Source: Cannabis sativa (lineage: Eukaryota; Streptophyta; Magnoliopsida; Rosales; Cannabaceae). Taken from it: a DNA stretch of 64,000 nucleotides. Position 1 is the first letter of the stretch. Every line of letters begins with the position of its first letter. Of the stretch, positions 42,675-55,483 are shown piece by piece. The stretch is from contig NW_026870038.1 of assembly GCF_029168945.1 (NCBI RefSeq), forward strand, positions 186,001 to 250,000, in the 5' to 3' direction. The notes below the pieces were generated by a model, which made no database searches, had not been told where the DNA came from, and saw nothing but the letters and a program-made list of their open reading frames with translations. The position numbers and the translations under genes were made by a program.

Positions 42675-43321
42675 TATAGAATTGAATCAAAATCAACCAA
42701 AGGTCCGAACTTTAGATAAGTGTAAACAAATCCCAGATACGATCTAACCTCAATCTTGCTATTTCCTCGAAACTTGACCGAAAAAGATCAAAACTCGAAA
42801 TGGGTATACACAATCTTTTCTCAATATCGCACATAGAACAAATACCTGAGGCCTAGTGAAGAGTCAAACTTTGTAGTGTTCTTTTTTATCATTATGTTCG
42901 AAGATTTTATCAAAATGAAGTCTTTAGTCTTCGTTTATGAGAGAAATATACAGATTTTTTTTCCGAGTATGAGTAGTATTGGGGCCAGGTGCGATCTTTA
43001 GAGCTTCATTCAGTCTTTAGTTTTTCAAAATCATGCTATTCCAGAGAGGCGAAACTCAGCTCATCATCCTGATTCCATGGCTAAATTTCCTTCTTCTTTC
43101 TACTCTAAAATCTTCATCTCAAACAGTTAACCATGGAACTATTGGAAGTCACCCAAGAGTTTGTGCCATCTACTTTTTTTTTTTTTTGTTAATTAAAATT
43201 TTTGCCCCACATGGAAAAGTCTGCCCATGACATGAGTGAGATAGTTGAACTTTGAACTTTGTAAATTAAAAAAATAAAAAGTCATTAGACTGTAAGTACA
43301 TAAGTTTAACTTTAACTTTAA
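42675..43321. other. 5' leader and promoter region of YSL copy 1
   Basis: Sequence just upstream parallels that of copy 2 (48720-48860) with shared AACTTTAGA(T/C)AAGTGTAAAC and AACTCGAAATGGGTAT. These are conserved leader or promoter pieces within the tandem unit. Homology fades by about 42850. Confidence 0.5.
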
Positions 43322-43589
43322 GGTGGCGTTTGATCGGAAGTATTAAATAAAAATGAGAATGAAAATCACAATAGTAATAAAATAGAATAAAATTTAAAAT
43401 ACATAAAAAAAAAATTAATAAAAAAATTATTAAATTTCTTCTCTTATGTTAAAATAATCTTTCTTTACTTTTTAAAATAAAATAATAATATCATTCTAAT
43501 ATTTTAAAATATAACCAAATAAATGAATGGAATGAAAATTATTGATTTTCCATTTCATTCCATATTATTATCTCTAACCAAACACCACC
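43322..43589. mobile_element. Tourist-like MITE
   Basis: A 268-base element with inverted ends GGTGGCGTTTGATCGG and, reading the right end in reverse, GGTGGTGTTTGGTTAG. The flanks are TAA on both sides (43319-43321 and 43590-43592), as expected for PIF/Harbinger insertion. Interior ATGAGAATGAAAATC mirrors ATTTTCCATTTCATTCC. It lies between the two YSL genes, outside the duplicated unit. Confidence 0.82.
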
Positions 43590-43899
43590 TAATTATAAAT
43601 AAATATTTAAATTTAATTTTTAACAGTAATAATAGTAAAATTATATTTCTAAAATCTCTATTTTTCTCTCTTTACAATAAACAATTACAAGACCATTACA
43701 TGCCTTTAAATAGACATAAATAGACTTAACTAATTGGTGCACTTAACCAACTAAAACTGAATGTTGTAGAAATTCATCTAACATAACAGAACTAATGTTG
43801 TAGAATTTAACTAACTTAACATTTTGTTAGTTAAATCTGTTATTTCCAGTTTTGTTTGTTCTATGAATTACCAAACAATAAATTTCACCTTAATTCATA

Positions 43900-44400
43900 G
43901 AACCAAACAAGACAAACAGCATGGGAGTATTCCACTTATCTTCAGATGGAGCCAATGTTCAACAGTTCCACACAATGTTGGAACCTGCTAACTGGAAGAA
44001 TTTTAGTTCCATCTGAAGAATTCTCTTCACTTAGTACTTTCTCAAGTTCTACTTCTCCATCTTCAATCTCCTTTCTAATCTAAAACAACCTAATGTCAAT
44101 ATGTTTTGATCTCTCGTGATAGATTAGATTTTTACAGAAATAAATGGCAAATTAGCTATCAAAGTACAGCGTAGCCTTTTTTCTCATCATTTGTAGCTTA
44201 CTTAGGATTCCTTTGATCCACACAACTTTGAAAGCTTTTGTAGTTACCATAAACTCTGCCTCAATTAAGCACATGTTGCAACTGAGATTTCTAACTAATA
44301 CAATAGTTGGTTATTGACTTCATGGTGTCTTTATTTGATGCATAATCGACATCAACATAACTCTCCAATATAATCTTGGTTCTAGACTTGATAATTATGC
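43900..44400 (-). pseudogene. Ty1/copia RNase H remnant
   Basis: On the minus strand the sequence reads SYVDVDYASNKDT (near 44366-44325), then after breaks IEAEFMVTTKAFKVVWIKGI. Further on come LYFDS, SKHIDIRLF and a KFEHC-like end (RFQHC). This is the normal order at the C-terminal end of copia polyproteins. Several stops and at least one shift are present. No LTR was found next to it. It lies between the two YSL genes. Confidence 0.8.
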
Positions 44401-45270
44401 AAAATACAAATAAAATATACCGTAGTAAGTATATTTAATTAGGAAAAAAAAATTGTTTGACAACTTGGCTCATGATATTGATTCACACTAATGGGCTACA
44501 TCAATTGTGTGGACCTGCCACTAATAAGTGGGGGATTCCTTATCTGAATGGAAAATAAGATGAGACGACTAATTAGAATCATCTCTTGTACTGAAATGTT
44601 AAATAACATAGGGACGAGAATGAAATTTTCTACCGTGACATTGACCTGTTTAATGTCTTATTAAATTAATTTATTTTTACATTTTTTTTTAATTTTATTT
44701 ATGTATTTTCTAATATATTTATATTTTAGTTTGACATAATTTATTCTTTTATACATTTAAATTTTTAACATAGATAGATTTATGTAAAAAAATAACTCTT
44801 TTAAATTAAAATTCCATAAAAAAACCATAAAATGGGCTAGACACGAAATCTGCATGAAATTTTATTCACTTACGTTTGTTTATATCTTAAGTAGATAGGA
44901 GAGATTTAACTTTGATACCATGATAAGAATTATGGAGTTTCATCTCATTAACTATTAATAATGAGTGTAGTAATTTATGTTCTTATATATAACTTAATAT
45001 TTTTAAATATAATGTGAGATAATGCTATCTAATATGCATTTGCTTGTAATATCTAAATCTCGACGACACAATACGAATACAACCCACCATAAACACGAAT
45101 TGTCTCGTACCTAAATTACTATAAAACACAAACCTTGTTTAAGGCAAGTTATAATGGAGATAAAGGGCTTATCAAATCTAAAAATGCTAAAAGATGATTG
45201 AATTTTTAACATATGAATGAACTTAGGTATCAACATTAGCTAGTAAACTTCTAGTACAAACTATTTTGAG
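44400..45270. other. AT-rich intergenic between the YSL copies
   Basis: No gene was seen. A stretch near 44880-45000 (GATACCATGATAAGAATTATGG) resembles transposon-derived sequence, but no family could be assigned. Confidence 0.35.
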
Positions 45271-45985
45271 GTGTTAAAGATTCTTAGGGAGAAGATATTG
45301 AAAACACTGACACTTGATAAAGATATGAACTTTAATGATTCTCTTTGGTGTGAGAGTTTCAATAAATGTTGTAAGTATGTTCAGTTCAACCATGCCTTAA
45401 AGTCTTTTCTTCCTTTCATTAAATCCACACACTTATTTTTCAGTGAGATACCAGGAAGTGGACTCTGAAACCAAACAAATTTCATTGACTTTACTTTATT
45501 ATATAAATATATAGCTTCTAGGCATTAGGACCACTATAATATACCAAATTCATTGAATGGTAATACTATGAATATGAACCAACCATAGTCTAAAACTCAC
45601 CACTTTTCACTATGTTGTGTGCTCTCTTTTGTTATTGACACGTTGATTCATGATCATTTTTCTTCATGCAAATGGGTTTTGTATAATTGTATGAGTTGAC
45701 TCAGTATGAAAAGAAAACAAGCAATAATAAGATGTGGGGTTTTATTGATCTAATTAATTAATCTCATTACAATGTAGTTTACATTTTGAGTACTCTCTTC
45801 TCTTCTCTTCTCTTCCTCTTTACAATACTCAATTTGACATCTACTACATCAAAACTATGTAGATATCGAAAAGAGACTCGAATCTCAGACCTTTGTATAA
45901 ACAAACCACATGCCTAACCATTTGAACTACTACAATAAGCTATAAGCTATTCTAATACTTTTTAAGTACAATTCTAATTCTGTTT

Positions 45986-48686
45986 TTAGTTTGATGTCAA
46001 GAAGCGCATGCATATTGGCGGCCGAACCTTGGCCAAAGCGAGTATTGATGAGGGGAGAATCCATAAACCATCTCCACAGATCAAACCCGAAGCAACAGCA
46101 GGAATCATCAGAGCGGCATTCTTATCATTCATCTTGTGCCACACGAAAACAACCAAACTTCCAACGCACATGTCAATCGCAAAGTAAGCACCAACCAAGA
46201 AAGGAACAGCCATGGCCATTGGAAGGGGAACCCATTTACTGATATGCTTCGGTGAAAGATCTCTCACAAGGTTAGCTCCTATAGCGAATGCAAAGAAGCC
46301 ATAACAGAGTTGCAAACAATGCTGTGGCAATGCAGAAAAGCCTTGAACACCGAGAATTGCCATGTTTCTGTAGATTATAGCGTATGGTGCTTTGTATTCA
46401 CCGTCGGGGTTCCCAACATCAAAGGCCTTGTAGAAGAGGAAAAATGTGACGGGTGCAACCACACAGCCTATTGCTGTTCCAATAGCCTGGCTCACAAGCA
46501 TTGACCGAGGAGATGTGAGAGTGAGATGGCCCGTCTTGAAATCGTGCATCAAATCAGAAGAAATGGACACAATGGACTTGATCAAACCACAACCAACAAG
46601 CCCTGCAACCACACCATTCTCTTTTCCAGCCAGACTAGCAAGAACAAATAGAGCAACTTTACCATAATTGTATGCCATGTTCATGTCTGTTAAACCGGCT
46701 CCATAAGCATTGCAGAAGCTCAGAGAAGGAGCAAGCACATAGGCTACAACCACATAGTACCATTTGAGCTCAGGGAACATTATTGGGATAATTATGATGG
46801 AAATGAGGGCAAAGAAACCATAACCAACGAATGCTATCCAAAGAGGAATGCTATCTCTTACAAACAACTCATTTCTTTTAAGATCATCAAGGGTCTCATC
46901 TTGTTTATTTGAAGCTGCAATGAAAGAAAGATACTCATATCAGTTAAGTTACTAAACTAAGTAAAGTTTTTATATGGACAATAAGAAAGAACAAAACCCT
47001 TTTTACTATTATTTATCATATTATTCCCTTTAGTGGATGTGTGTCACTAGTCACTATTATGATTTTGGACACTGTAACTAGTTAGTGGTTTAGAGTATTA
47101 TTTACATGTTTTGAGGGTCTTGTTCTTCATTTTGGTATGGATGCTTGTGGCTGTGAAAAACAGTATCTTGAGAAAGTTATAGAGCCCATCTCCAAGTATC
47201 AAAGCTATGGAGATGAAAACCTGAATTTAAGTAAAGAAAATAGTATTTCAGAAATAAAAAAAATCAATGAAAAGATGAATATATAGTTGAGAAAAGAGCT
47301 CAAATCTTTAGACCTTGTAACCATTTAGACTTTTCATACTGCTTTCTGATAAAGTTTGAGGGAACCACTCTCCTTTAAGACCCCTTATCAAGGGCCACAT
47401 TACACCCCATGAGAGCACAGCACCAAGAAGCAAAGACAAGTTCACTAGATGGGAACAGATCATACCTGCCCCAACGTATGTGGCACTAAAATCAAAGTAA
47501 AATCTGCAAAGTAATAATCATATATTTATTCTTTTCAGTCAATCATGATGATGATGGTTATGATGACATAAGCAAATCATAGTGGAATGGAGTCTTTTAA
47601 AGTGTAATACATAGCACTTACGAGTTTTTCCAAGCTTTCAATCCAAATGTTGGGAACTGATTAAATCCACATTGATCTCCACCTGAATAAAACCACTGAA
47701 AGAAACCCCACAAGAAACTAATGGAGAAGAATCTCATGAATCCATGAACCTGTTTTCTGCCAAAAAGAAAAAAAAGGAGAGCCTTAACTAGTTAGACTTT
47801 TTTCATACTCAATTCTGTTTGATTGAGAGAAAAAGCTCATTGCTTACTTAGCCTTTTTGTCTCCTTTAGGTGTATGAAAACCATTGATAAGAACAGCAGT
47901 AGCAGTTCCACTTGGATATGATAGTTTGTAGTCTATAATCATAATCTGCACAAAAAGTCATAACATAACTTTCTTCAGTGAATGAATTTAAAGAAAGAAA
48001 CAAAGAAAAGACAAAGAAAGTTAAAAAAAAAAAAACCTTTCTAAGAGGCACCAAAGCCAATAGCCCAACAAAACAAGTAACAAAGAGAAAACCAGTCATC
48101 CAACCAATACCAGGCTCTTTAGTACTCCCAGGAGTATTGCCTACAGTATCAATTCCTGCTTGTTCATAAGTTTTCTGGTTCAAACCCAACAGATAAGACC
48201 CAAATCCACCTGCAATTCACCCCAAAAAACAACAATAAAAAAACCAAGACTTAAAACAAAGTCAAACATAATAACAAACACTTGGTGTTGTTTTCTCTAA
48301 CCTCCAACAGCTATACTATAACATGCAACAGCACATGTTTGGATTATAGTATTCTCTTGTCTAGTGAAAGGAGATGACATAATTCCAGCTTTGCTGAGCA
48401 ACTTAGTCCATGTTCTTATGAACACAAAAGCAAGAAGAGCAGCTGAGACATTGAGATTTGGGACCAAACCAGTGGTGAGATTGAGCTTCATTACTATAAC
48501 ACTGTAAATGATTCCAATCACTATACTAGCCACCAGTCCACGAAGAGTAATCTGTTCTGTCCATGGTGCAATTCTGTTCAAATCCTCTGGCTCATGTCCA
48601 ACCTCTTCCATATCCTCTCTTTCAAATTTCTCAATCTCTGAAGATGAAGAAGAAGACCCTTCCATATGTTTAGTCCCATTCTCCAT
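45986..48686 (-). CDS. YSL3: YSL3-clade metal-nicotianamine transporter, copy 2
   Basis: Seven exons on the minus strand: 48686-48302, 48209-48037, 47945-47848, 47756-47622, 47503-47314, 47220-47106 and 46914-45986. Their sizes equal those of copy 1 except at the two ends. They join in phase to 674 residues, normal for YSL transporters. The start is [12 protein letters not shown], chosen because an upstream in-frame ATG (48713) adds residues unlike the family. The acidic N-tail ([15 protein letters not shown]) precedes [20 protein letters not shown]. The C-terminus [12 protein letters not shown] matches the usual YSL1/2/3 ending. All conserved blocks are present, with no frame breaks. It is probably the ancestral-like copy, because its tails are complete. 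Copy 1 lies about 3.3 kb further left in the same orientation, and both appear to have separate promoters. Confidence 0.95.
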
Positions 48687-49270
48687 TATAAAATCTATAA
48701 CAACAACAAACATAGTGATATAACAAAAAAGGAATCAAAATCACTAAAGGTTTGAACTTTAGACAAGTGTAAACGAAACCCAGATAAGAATTTACCTCAA
48801 TCTTGTTATTTTCTTCGAAACTTGACTGAAAATTATCAAAACTCGAAATGGGTATCTATAAATTTATAGACTTTTCTTCTGTTCATCCAACAACACACAC
48901 ACAGACACAGAGACAGACCAAATCCCCAAAAGGGTCAGTCTGAATGATTTTAAACTTGGAAATCAACGACACCACACGACTAGATTTTGAGAGAAAAATA
49001 AATAAAAATAAAGAGATTTATGAATGTATTAATAATAATAATAATAATGCGTTAATTATTAACATATGATATTGCATTGCATGTACTACAATACAAATTT
49101 TTTGTAGTACAAAATAGGCGTTGTAGTACACACTTAAACAACTTTCCAACTAAAACTAATAAACCTTTCTTTGAACAAATGTTAGGCGAAGAAAGAAAGC
49201 GCGAAAATTCTTATGGTTGACTCTCTCTCTCTCTCTCTCTCTTGCTAATTACTCTAGAGAGAGAAAGTGA
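48687..49270. other. 5' leader and promoter region of YSL copy 2
   Basis: It contains pieces shared with the copy 1 upstream region to about 48860. A CA-rich stretch (48892-48915) and a CT microsatellite (49220-49242) follow. No other gene was seen. Confidence 0.5.
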
Positions 49271-52240
49271 TGGTGGGTAGAGATGGAATGGAAAGATTAA
49301 GATATTATTTATTTTTATTTCTCTGAAATTAGTTTAATTTGTGTAAAATTATTTAGCTCAACTAAAAGTGTGTGATTTATTTTTATTTTTTTACTTTTTA
49401 TACTAGTTCTAATACTAATAGGTTCTACATAATTACGTACACACATTCTAATATAAATATGTTATATTTTATAAGAATATTTGCGGTGAAAATTCTAATA
49501 AAAAATAACAATAAAAATATTTTATTTTGCAATTTTGTTACAATCATATTTTTAAATGTTAATTAAGTTAGTTAGGTACTAACTCAAAAATATGTGAAGT
49601 CATATTATTTGACCACATACTAAATAAATATTATTTATTCTATATATTAATTAAAATATACAACTTTAAATAAAAAATCTTAAAGATAAAATATTTTATC
49701 ACTTTTTTTTATTGGGATCATATATATAACAACTGCAAATATTTAGAAGTTTTACCTAAAATATCTTTATTTTATATTTTCTAAAAATTAAAATAATGAA
49801 AAATAAAATTTAAATTCTAATATTTAAAATTTTAAAACTTAAAAATTAATAAAATATTTTATCTAATCTAGTATTACACCAAACAATACATAATATTAAG
49901 TTCCTGATCCTTATCTAATATAATTGAATCCGGTAGAATAAAAATAATTTTTTAATTAACTTCATTTTTTTAATTATTATTTGCTTTGATATGATGTTAT
50001 GATAATCACCAAATTAACATCAAACATAATAGAATAATAATGTGTCTACATGCTCCCCATAAAAAAATGAATAAATAAGACCATGTTTATATGGTAATAT
50101 GTGGTTTTTCTTTTAACATTGAAGAGGTGTGGGATTCCATCGTTCTTTTTCTGAAAAAAAGTGTGGAACTATTAAATTATGTCTATAACCACTAATAATA
50201 TATAATTTTAATAGGTATATATTGGTTTCGAATATGTTTAAATTTACTTTAGATAAAAATAATAGAGTAACTATGTCACATCAAGTTCGGTCCTGTAGTG
50301 ACACGAAGGAGGCGGTTGGTACGGCTGGCTTAGGCTTCCATTTGAAAAAAAAGTTAAAATATTATTAGTAATAAAAAACTAATAATACCCATAATACTAA
50401 ATAAGTATTGAAGGTATGTCATAATTTAATTATTTTAATAATTAATAAATTCAGAGTTTAAATCTCAAAACTTCACTTTTTTATTATGCCTTAATTTTTT
50501 TTTTTGTCTAAAGTTTAAATTAACATAGGGTTGATGTTTTCCTAAAAAAAAGAAAATATATATAAATTAATAAATAAAATCATGTTTAGGGTAATTTTGT
50601 GATTTTAGTGTATATAAGACTTCTAATTGTGTAGTAAATTTTTTTAGGGGGTGGGAAATCTAAATATTTTCAACTTAGTACTATTCTTACTTAGTAGACA
50701 TATATGTCTACATTATGATGATAAGTATTATTAAATCAAATTGTCCTAAAATCTAATATTAAAATAAAGAAAATGATATAAGATAAATTATACTTTCCAC
50801 TATTAATTTTAGGGGAATCACTCCATATATTATTTTTTTTTAACTTTTTTTTAAAATTTACGGTTTGAGTTTCTAAAGTGATTGCAGCGTTAATTGCAAT
50901 AGGGTTTTTATACGATTTTTTATTGCAATTTAGATTGCAGCACTAGTTACAATAAGAGTTTCTATGTAAAATTTCGTAAAAAAAAAAAATTATATTTAAA
51001 GTGTAAAAATAAAAATAAAAAAAAATACCTTAATTTTATTATTACACTCTATCGCAATAGCCAAAACAATAAGTGTGTACATTTGACTATTATTACATAT
51101 TAAAATGCGTGCCAAAAAAAACAAAATTTAAAAGTGTTTCAATAAAAAAATTAAAGAAAATAAATATCATTTAAATTTTTCCAGAGAATATAACATTTTT
51201 TAGTCAAATTTGTTAAGGATCACAATTACACTTCAAAAATATATATTTCTTTTCTAAGAGTTTCTTTTTGTATATATGAAAAATAGATGCTTATATAATA
51301 ATAAGAGATTAGTATCGTCAACTTTTTATTATAATCTCTGATTGAGTTAATTTTCGTATTTGAAAGTACATGCTAATATTTTTTTATGGCGGTATTCGGT
51401 ATACTTACAAAATCATTCATGTAAATTTTTAAAAAAATTTAAATAGTTTATAGTATTGAAAATACGTTTAAATTTTTTTGAATACGTGTAGTAAATTGGA
51501 ATATTAGAAACTCTATTTTCGGTACTATAAATTATTTAGAATTTTTCAAAAATTTACAGGGATAATATTGTAATCATAACAAATACCACTATGAAAAAAA
51601 AATGTTTCGATATGTAATTTTAAACGTTGGGATTGATTAAAAAATTATAATAAGAGATTATAATTAACACTCTAATAATAATATAAATGCTTTTAAAATT
51701 TATGACTAAATAATTAAAAAAAAAAACTCATAAATTTTTTTTAAAAAAAAAAGATAAAGTTGAAAAAAACAAAATATTAAGATGCTTGTGGCTAAATAGA
51801 ATTGGCTAAAAGAAGAATAGATTGATTTAGGATTGAGAAATGGAACAATTGAATTCAATCCCAAAACAAAACAAAACAAAACAAAATAGAAAAAAGAGTG
51901 AGTTTTGATGTTTTTGGGAGTTGGCTTTTCAAGTGGGGTCCACTTGAGATAGAAAGTTCTTTGATTCCATTTGATCCAAATAGATAATCAATTATGGCCC
52001 TTGAAATGTCCATGTCATCAATGCGTGTACGGCACGCGAACATTTTGTACTATGAAATAGGCGCGTGGGTATACATTCCTTTAAGCACGGTCGACAGTGG
52101 GTGTGTGAATAGAATATTGTAGGGTATCTACGTTGGCCACGTGGTTTGATGACGTAGGCAATTTGCTTGTTTTGGGTTTCATCACATCAAGTCTAAACTA
52201 TATTCCCCTCCATTTTTTTATCTTATAAAATTAAGAAAAA
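49271..52240. other. AT-rich intergenic sequence
   Basis: No gene was recognised. 50835-51010 contains a repeat also found inverted at 59950-60110. A (CAAAA)n array sits at 51861-51888. A small open frame on the minus strand at 51855-52043 shows no domain. The region around 52020-52170 is less AT-rich and holds a CACGTGG G-box core near 52138, but has no coding support. Confidence 0.4.
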
Positions 52241-52243
52241 AAA

Positions 52244-52819
52244 GATTAATTTGCGACAAAATTCTTCAACTATCAATTTACTTGTAAAAAATCATCCAGC
52301 TTTATATTTTGGTGGGAAAATTCTCCAAAGTACTGTTTCGTTTACATTTTTAAGGTGTCGTCTGTCCAGCCTTGTTAAGTCCTAATTTTTTGTACGTGGC
52401 AATGACAGGTCACTAAAAAATTATCCTACGTGGCCATATTTTATAAAATAAAAATTAAAATAAAAAATTTAAGAGTAATTTGCGGAAAAACTCCCCAACT
52501 ATCAATTTACTTGCAAAAAACCACCCAATCTTAAAATTTTTTGCATGGTTTTTTGCAAGTAAATTAATAGTTGAGAGAGTTTTGCCGCAAATTACTCTTA
52601 AAGTTTTTTTTTTTATTTTGTAAAATATGGCCACATAGGATAAGTTTTTAGTGACATGTCATTGCCACGTGGGCAAAATTAAGACTTAACGAGACTGGAC
52701 AGACGACACCTTAAAAATGTAAAGGAAACAGTACTTTGGAGGTTTTTCCACTAAAATATGAAGTTGGATGGTCTTTTGCAAGTAAATTGATAGTTAGGGG
52801 GTTTTGCCGCAAATTACTC
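52244..52819. mobile_element. large foldback MITE with nested inverted repeats
   Basis: About 576 bases that fold back almost end to end. The left arm blocks are TTAATTTGCGAC, CAACTATCAATTTACTTG, CCAAAGTACTGTTTC, AAGGTGTCGTCTGTCCAG and TACGTGGCAATGACA. They return inverted at right as GCCGCAAATTACTC, CAAGTAAATTGATAG, GAAACAGTACTTTGG, CTGGACAGACGACACCTT and TGTCATTGCCACGTG. A second, inner palindrome at about 52475-52600 repeats the same terminal motif. The design fits Mutator-type foldback elements. The flanking A-rich sequence prevents a firm target-duplication call. Confidence 0.82.
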
Positions 52820-53405
52820 AGAAAAAATTATAAAATTGGCTAAAAAATTTTAAAAAAAATATACAATGTAGTATAGGAAAATTTTATTTTTGAATTTTTT
52901 TATTTATAAAAATATATCTTCAATAAAAATGATAAATATTTTTTAATTATTTATAGTTGTTATAAAATTATTTTTTTAATTATTTCATAGTTTATTTATA
53001 GTTATTTTATAAATGTAATGAGATTGATTTTTAATTGTTTTTTTACTTTTTGATGAACAAAGTATATTTTTATTAATTTTAAAACTTTAAAAGTATATTT
53101 TTATAAATAAAAAACATAATAAAGAATTTTTTAAAAAAAATTACCAAAATTCAAATTTACTTAAAACATTAGTTTAATGCACTTTTTTTTTTTTTTGAAA
53201 TATAAATGCAAATTATTCTTAATTTTTAGCATTAAAATAAATAACTTATAAATTAAGATGGCTGGCTCCATCTTTAGTCAACTTCATACTCAATAATTTA
53301 TTTGATTTGTTCTGTCAAAAAAAAAAATAATAATTTATTTGATTTGTCTTAATTAGTTCTCATCTCTATATTAAAAACATGCACAAGTAATTAATTTATA
53401 GATAA

Positions 53406-53734
53406 CTAGGGAACTAAGCCGCGCTTCGCGCGGTGTTGTCTAATTTTTGTAATCTTTATATATATATTGCAATTATATTGAGTGATATAATCTAAAATAT
53501 AATATTTTAATTTGTGTTATTATAATAAAATAAATAAAAAAGTTAACTATTTCTAAATTTAATAAACTGACTTTGTATCTGATGATATAGTTATTTTTAA
53601 AAGACTATCTAGACGTTTTTTGCTTAATACAAATAAATCGTTTAACTATTTTTTATTAAAGTTTTTATATTTTGTTTTGTGGTGTCGTTTGAATATTTTC
53701 TCCCTTTGTGCTTTTCTTTATATATATATATTGA
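53406..53734 (-). mobile_element. short Helitron, 3' end at left
   Basis: On the minus strand the 3' end is CTAG followed by T outside. It is preceded 9 bases away by a perfect hairpin CCGCGC-GAA-GCGCGG (53419-53433). A matching 5' end in the A|TC context lies at 53734 (TCAATATATATATATAAAGA). Hairpin plus CTRR and absence of target duplication are the Helitron signature. No Rep/helicase is encoded. Confidence 0.6.
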
Positions 53735-54451
53735 TTATTAGAAAATAAATAACTACTTATACAAAAAATATATAAAAAAAAATTTATTGGGTAAGACATT
53801 AATCAATCACCTATAAAAAATAATATTTTTTAGATAAAAGAAAGTAAAATAATAAAACTACTACTTATAACCTACATAGATAACATCTAAACGATTTTTA
53901 AATGATGTGAGACTTTTAATTTGTACGTGTAGTGTATTTTTCAAAGAAAATAAAAGAATGTGTCATAAAATAAAATAAAATAGGAAGAAAAAAAATATAC
54001 TTTCCTTTATATATATAAGAGAAAATATTTTAATTATAAAAAATTATTTTTAATTCGATCACTTAACAATATATAAATCTAGAATAGTAAAATAAAATTC
54101 TTAAATTAAAATTCATTTCATAAATATATAAAATAAAATTAAAAATTATTATACAAAGTTAATTATTAGAAAATAAATAACTACTTATACAAATATATAT
54201 AAAAAAAAATTATTGGGTAAGACATTAATCAATCGCCCATAAAAAAATAATATTTTTTAGATAAAAGAAAGTAAAATAATAAAACTACTACTTATAACCT
54301 ACATAGATAACATCTAAACCATTTTTAAATGATGTGGGACTTTTTGTTTGTATGTGTAGTATTTTTTTTTTCAAAGAAAATAAGAGAATTTATCATAAAA
54401 TAGAAAAAATAGGAAGAAAAAAAATAGGTTGCCACCTAAACTCTTCTTTTG

Positions 54452-54491
<40 letters not shown>

Positions 54492-55207
54492 ATTGATAAC
54501 ATCTAAACTATTTTTAAATGATGTGAGACTTTTTGTTTATATGTGTAGTGTATTTCTCAAAGAAAATAAGAGAATGTATCATAAAATATAAAAAATAGGA
54601 AGAAAAAAAAAATAGGTTGCCACCTAAACTCTTCTTTTGCTTTCCTTTATATATATATTGATTGATATATTGATATATATAGTGATGATTGGTAAATTAA
54701 TTTTAGTTATAAAAAATTATTTTTAACTCGAACCTATAAAAATTTAGAATAGTAAAATAAAATTTTTAAACTAAAATTTATTTCATAAAGATATATAAAA
54801 TTAAAAATTATTACTACAAAGTTAATTATTAAAAAATAAATAATTACTCAATAATATATATAAAAATAATAAAAAATATATATTTTATATAAAAAAAAAT
54901 ATATATAAAAAATATTTTTTTATATATATATTACTCAATAATATATATAAAAAAATATTGAGTAAGAAATTATTCAATTACTCATAAAAAAATAATATTT
55001 TTTAGATAAAAGAAAGTAAAGTGATAAAATTACTACTTATAACCTACATGGATAATTTCTAAACGATTTTTAAATGATGTGGGACTTTTAGTTTATATGT
55101 ATAGTGTATTTCTCAAATAAAATAAGAGAATGTGTGATAAAATAGAAAAAATAAGAAGAAAAAATAATAGGTTGCCACCTAAACTCCCTTTGTGCTTTCC
55201 TTTATAT
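53735..55207. repeat. tandemly repeated Helitron-like units
   Basis: A unit of roughly 430 bases recurs. AATTATTAGAAAATAAATAA starts at about 53733 and 54160, with a diverged start near 54825. Each unit is followed by TTGGGTAAGACATTAATCAA, ATAAAACTACTACTTATAAC and TTTTTAAATGATGTG. The trailer GGTTGCCACCTAAACTC plus CTTTCCTTTATATATA, which is a Helitron 5' terminus read in reverse, occurs three times (near 54427, 54614 and 55170). An (AT)n run of about 35 bases lies at 54455-54489. The array appears to be several truncated Helitrons inserted head to tail. Confidence 0.6.
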
Positions 55208-55483
55208 ATCTTTATATATTAAAAGTGCCTATCTAACGGCAATTCTTGGTTTAACAGAATATACTTAAAAAAAAAAAGAATATTCTGTTAAATTTAACGA
55301 TTAGGTTTGATCTCCCGTTAACAAATAAACTCAATAATTAAACCCAAAAAATTAAACAATCTTTTAAATATTAATAATCTCTTTTTAAATTAAAAAAATC
55401 ATCTTAGCCACATATCTCTCTAACAAACTTATCTTGGGAGAATATTAATATTATTTTTTTAATTTTTTTTTAAAAAAGAAAAA
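55208..55483 (+). mobile_element. Helitron 5'-end fragment
   Basis: TCTTTATATATTAAAAGTGC at 55208 matches the 5' terminus of the next element, in plus orientation, directly abutting the minus-oriented array. No 3' hairpin follows before the next element, so it is truncated or interrupted. Confidence 0.45.

Noticed and set aside
51855..52043. 62-codon minus-strand frame near 51.9 kb
   Set aside because: There is no homology or domain I can see, no promoter or splice context, and part of it is the (CAAAA)n array.
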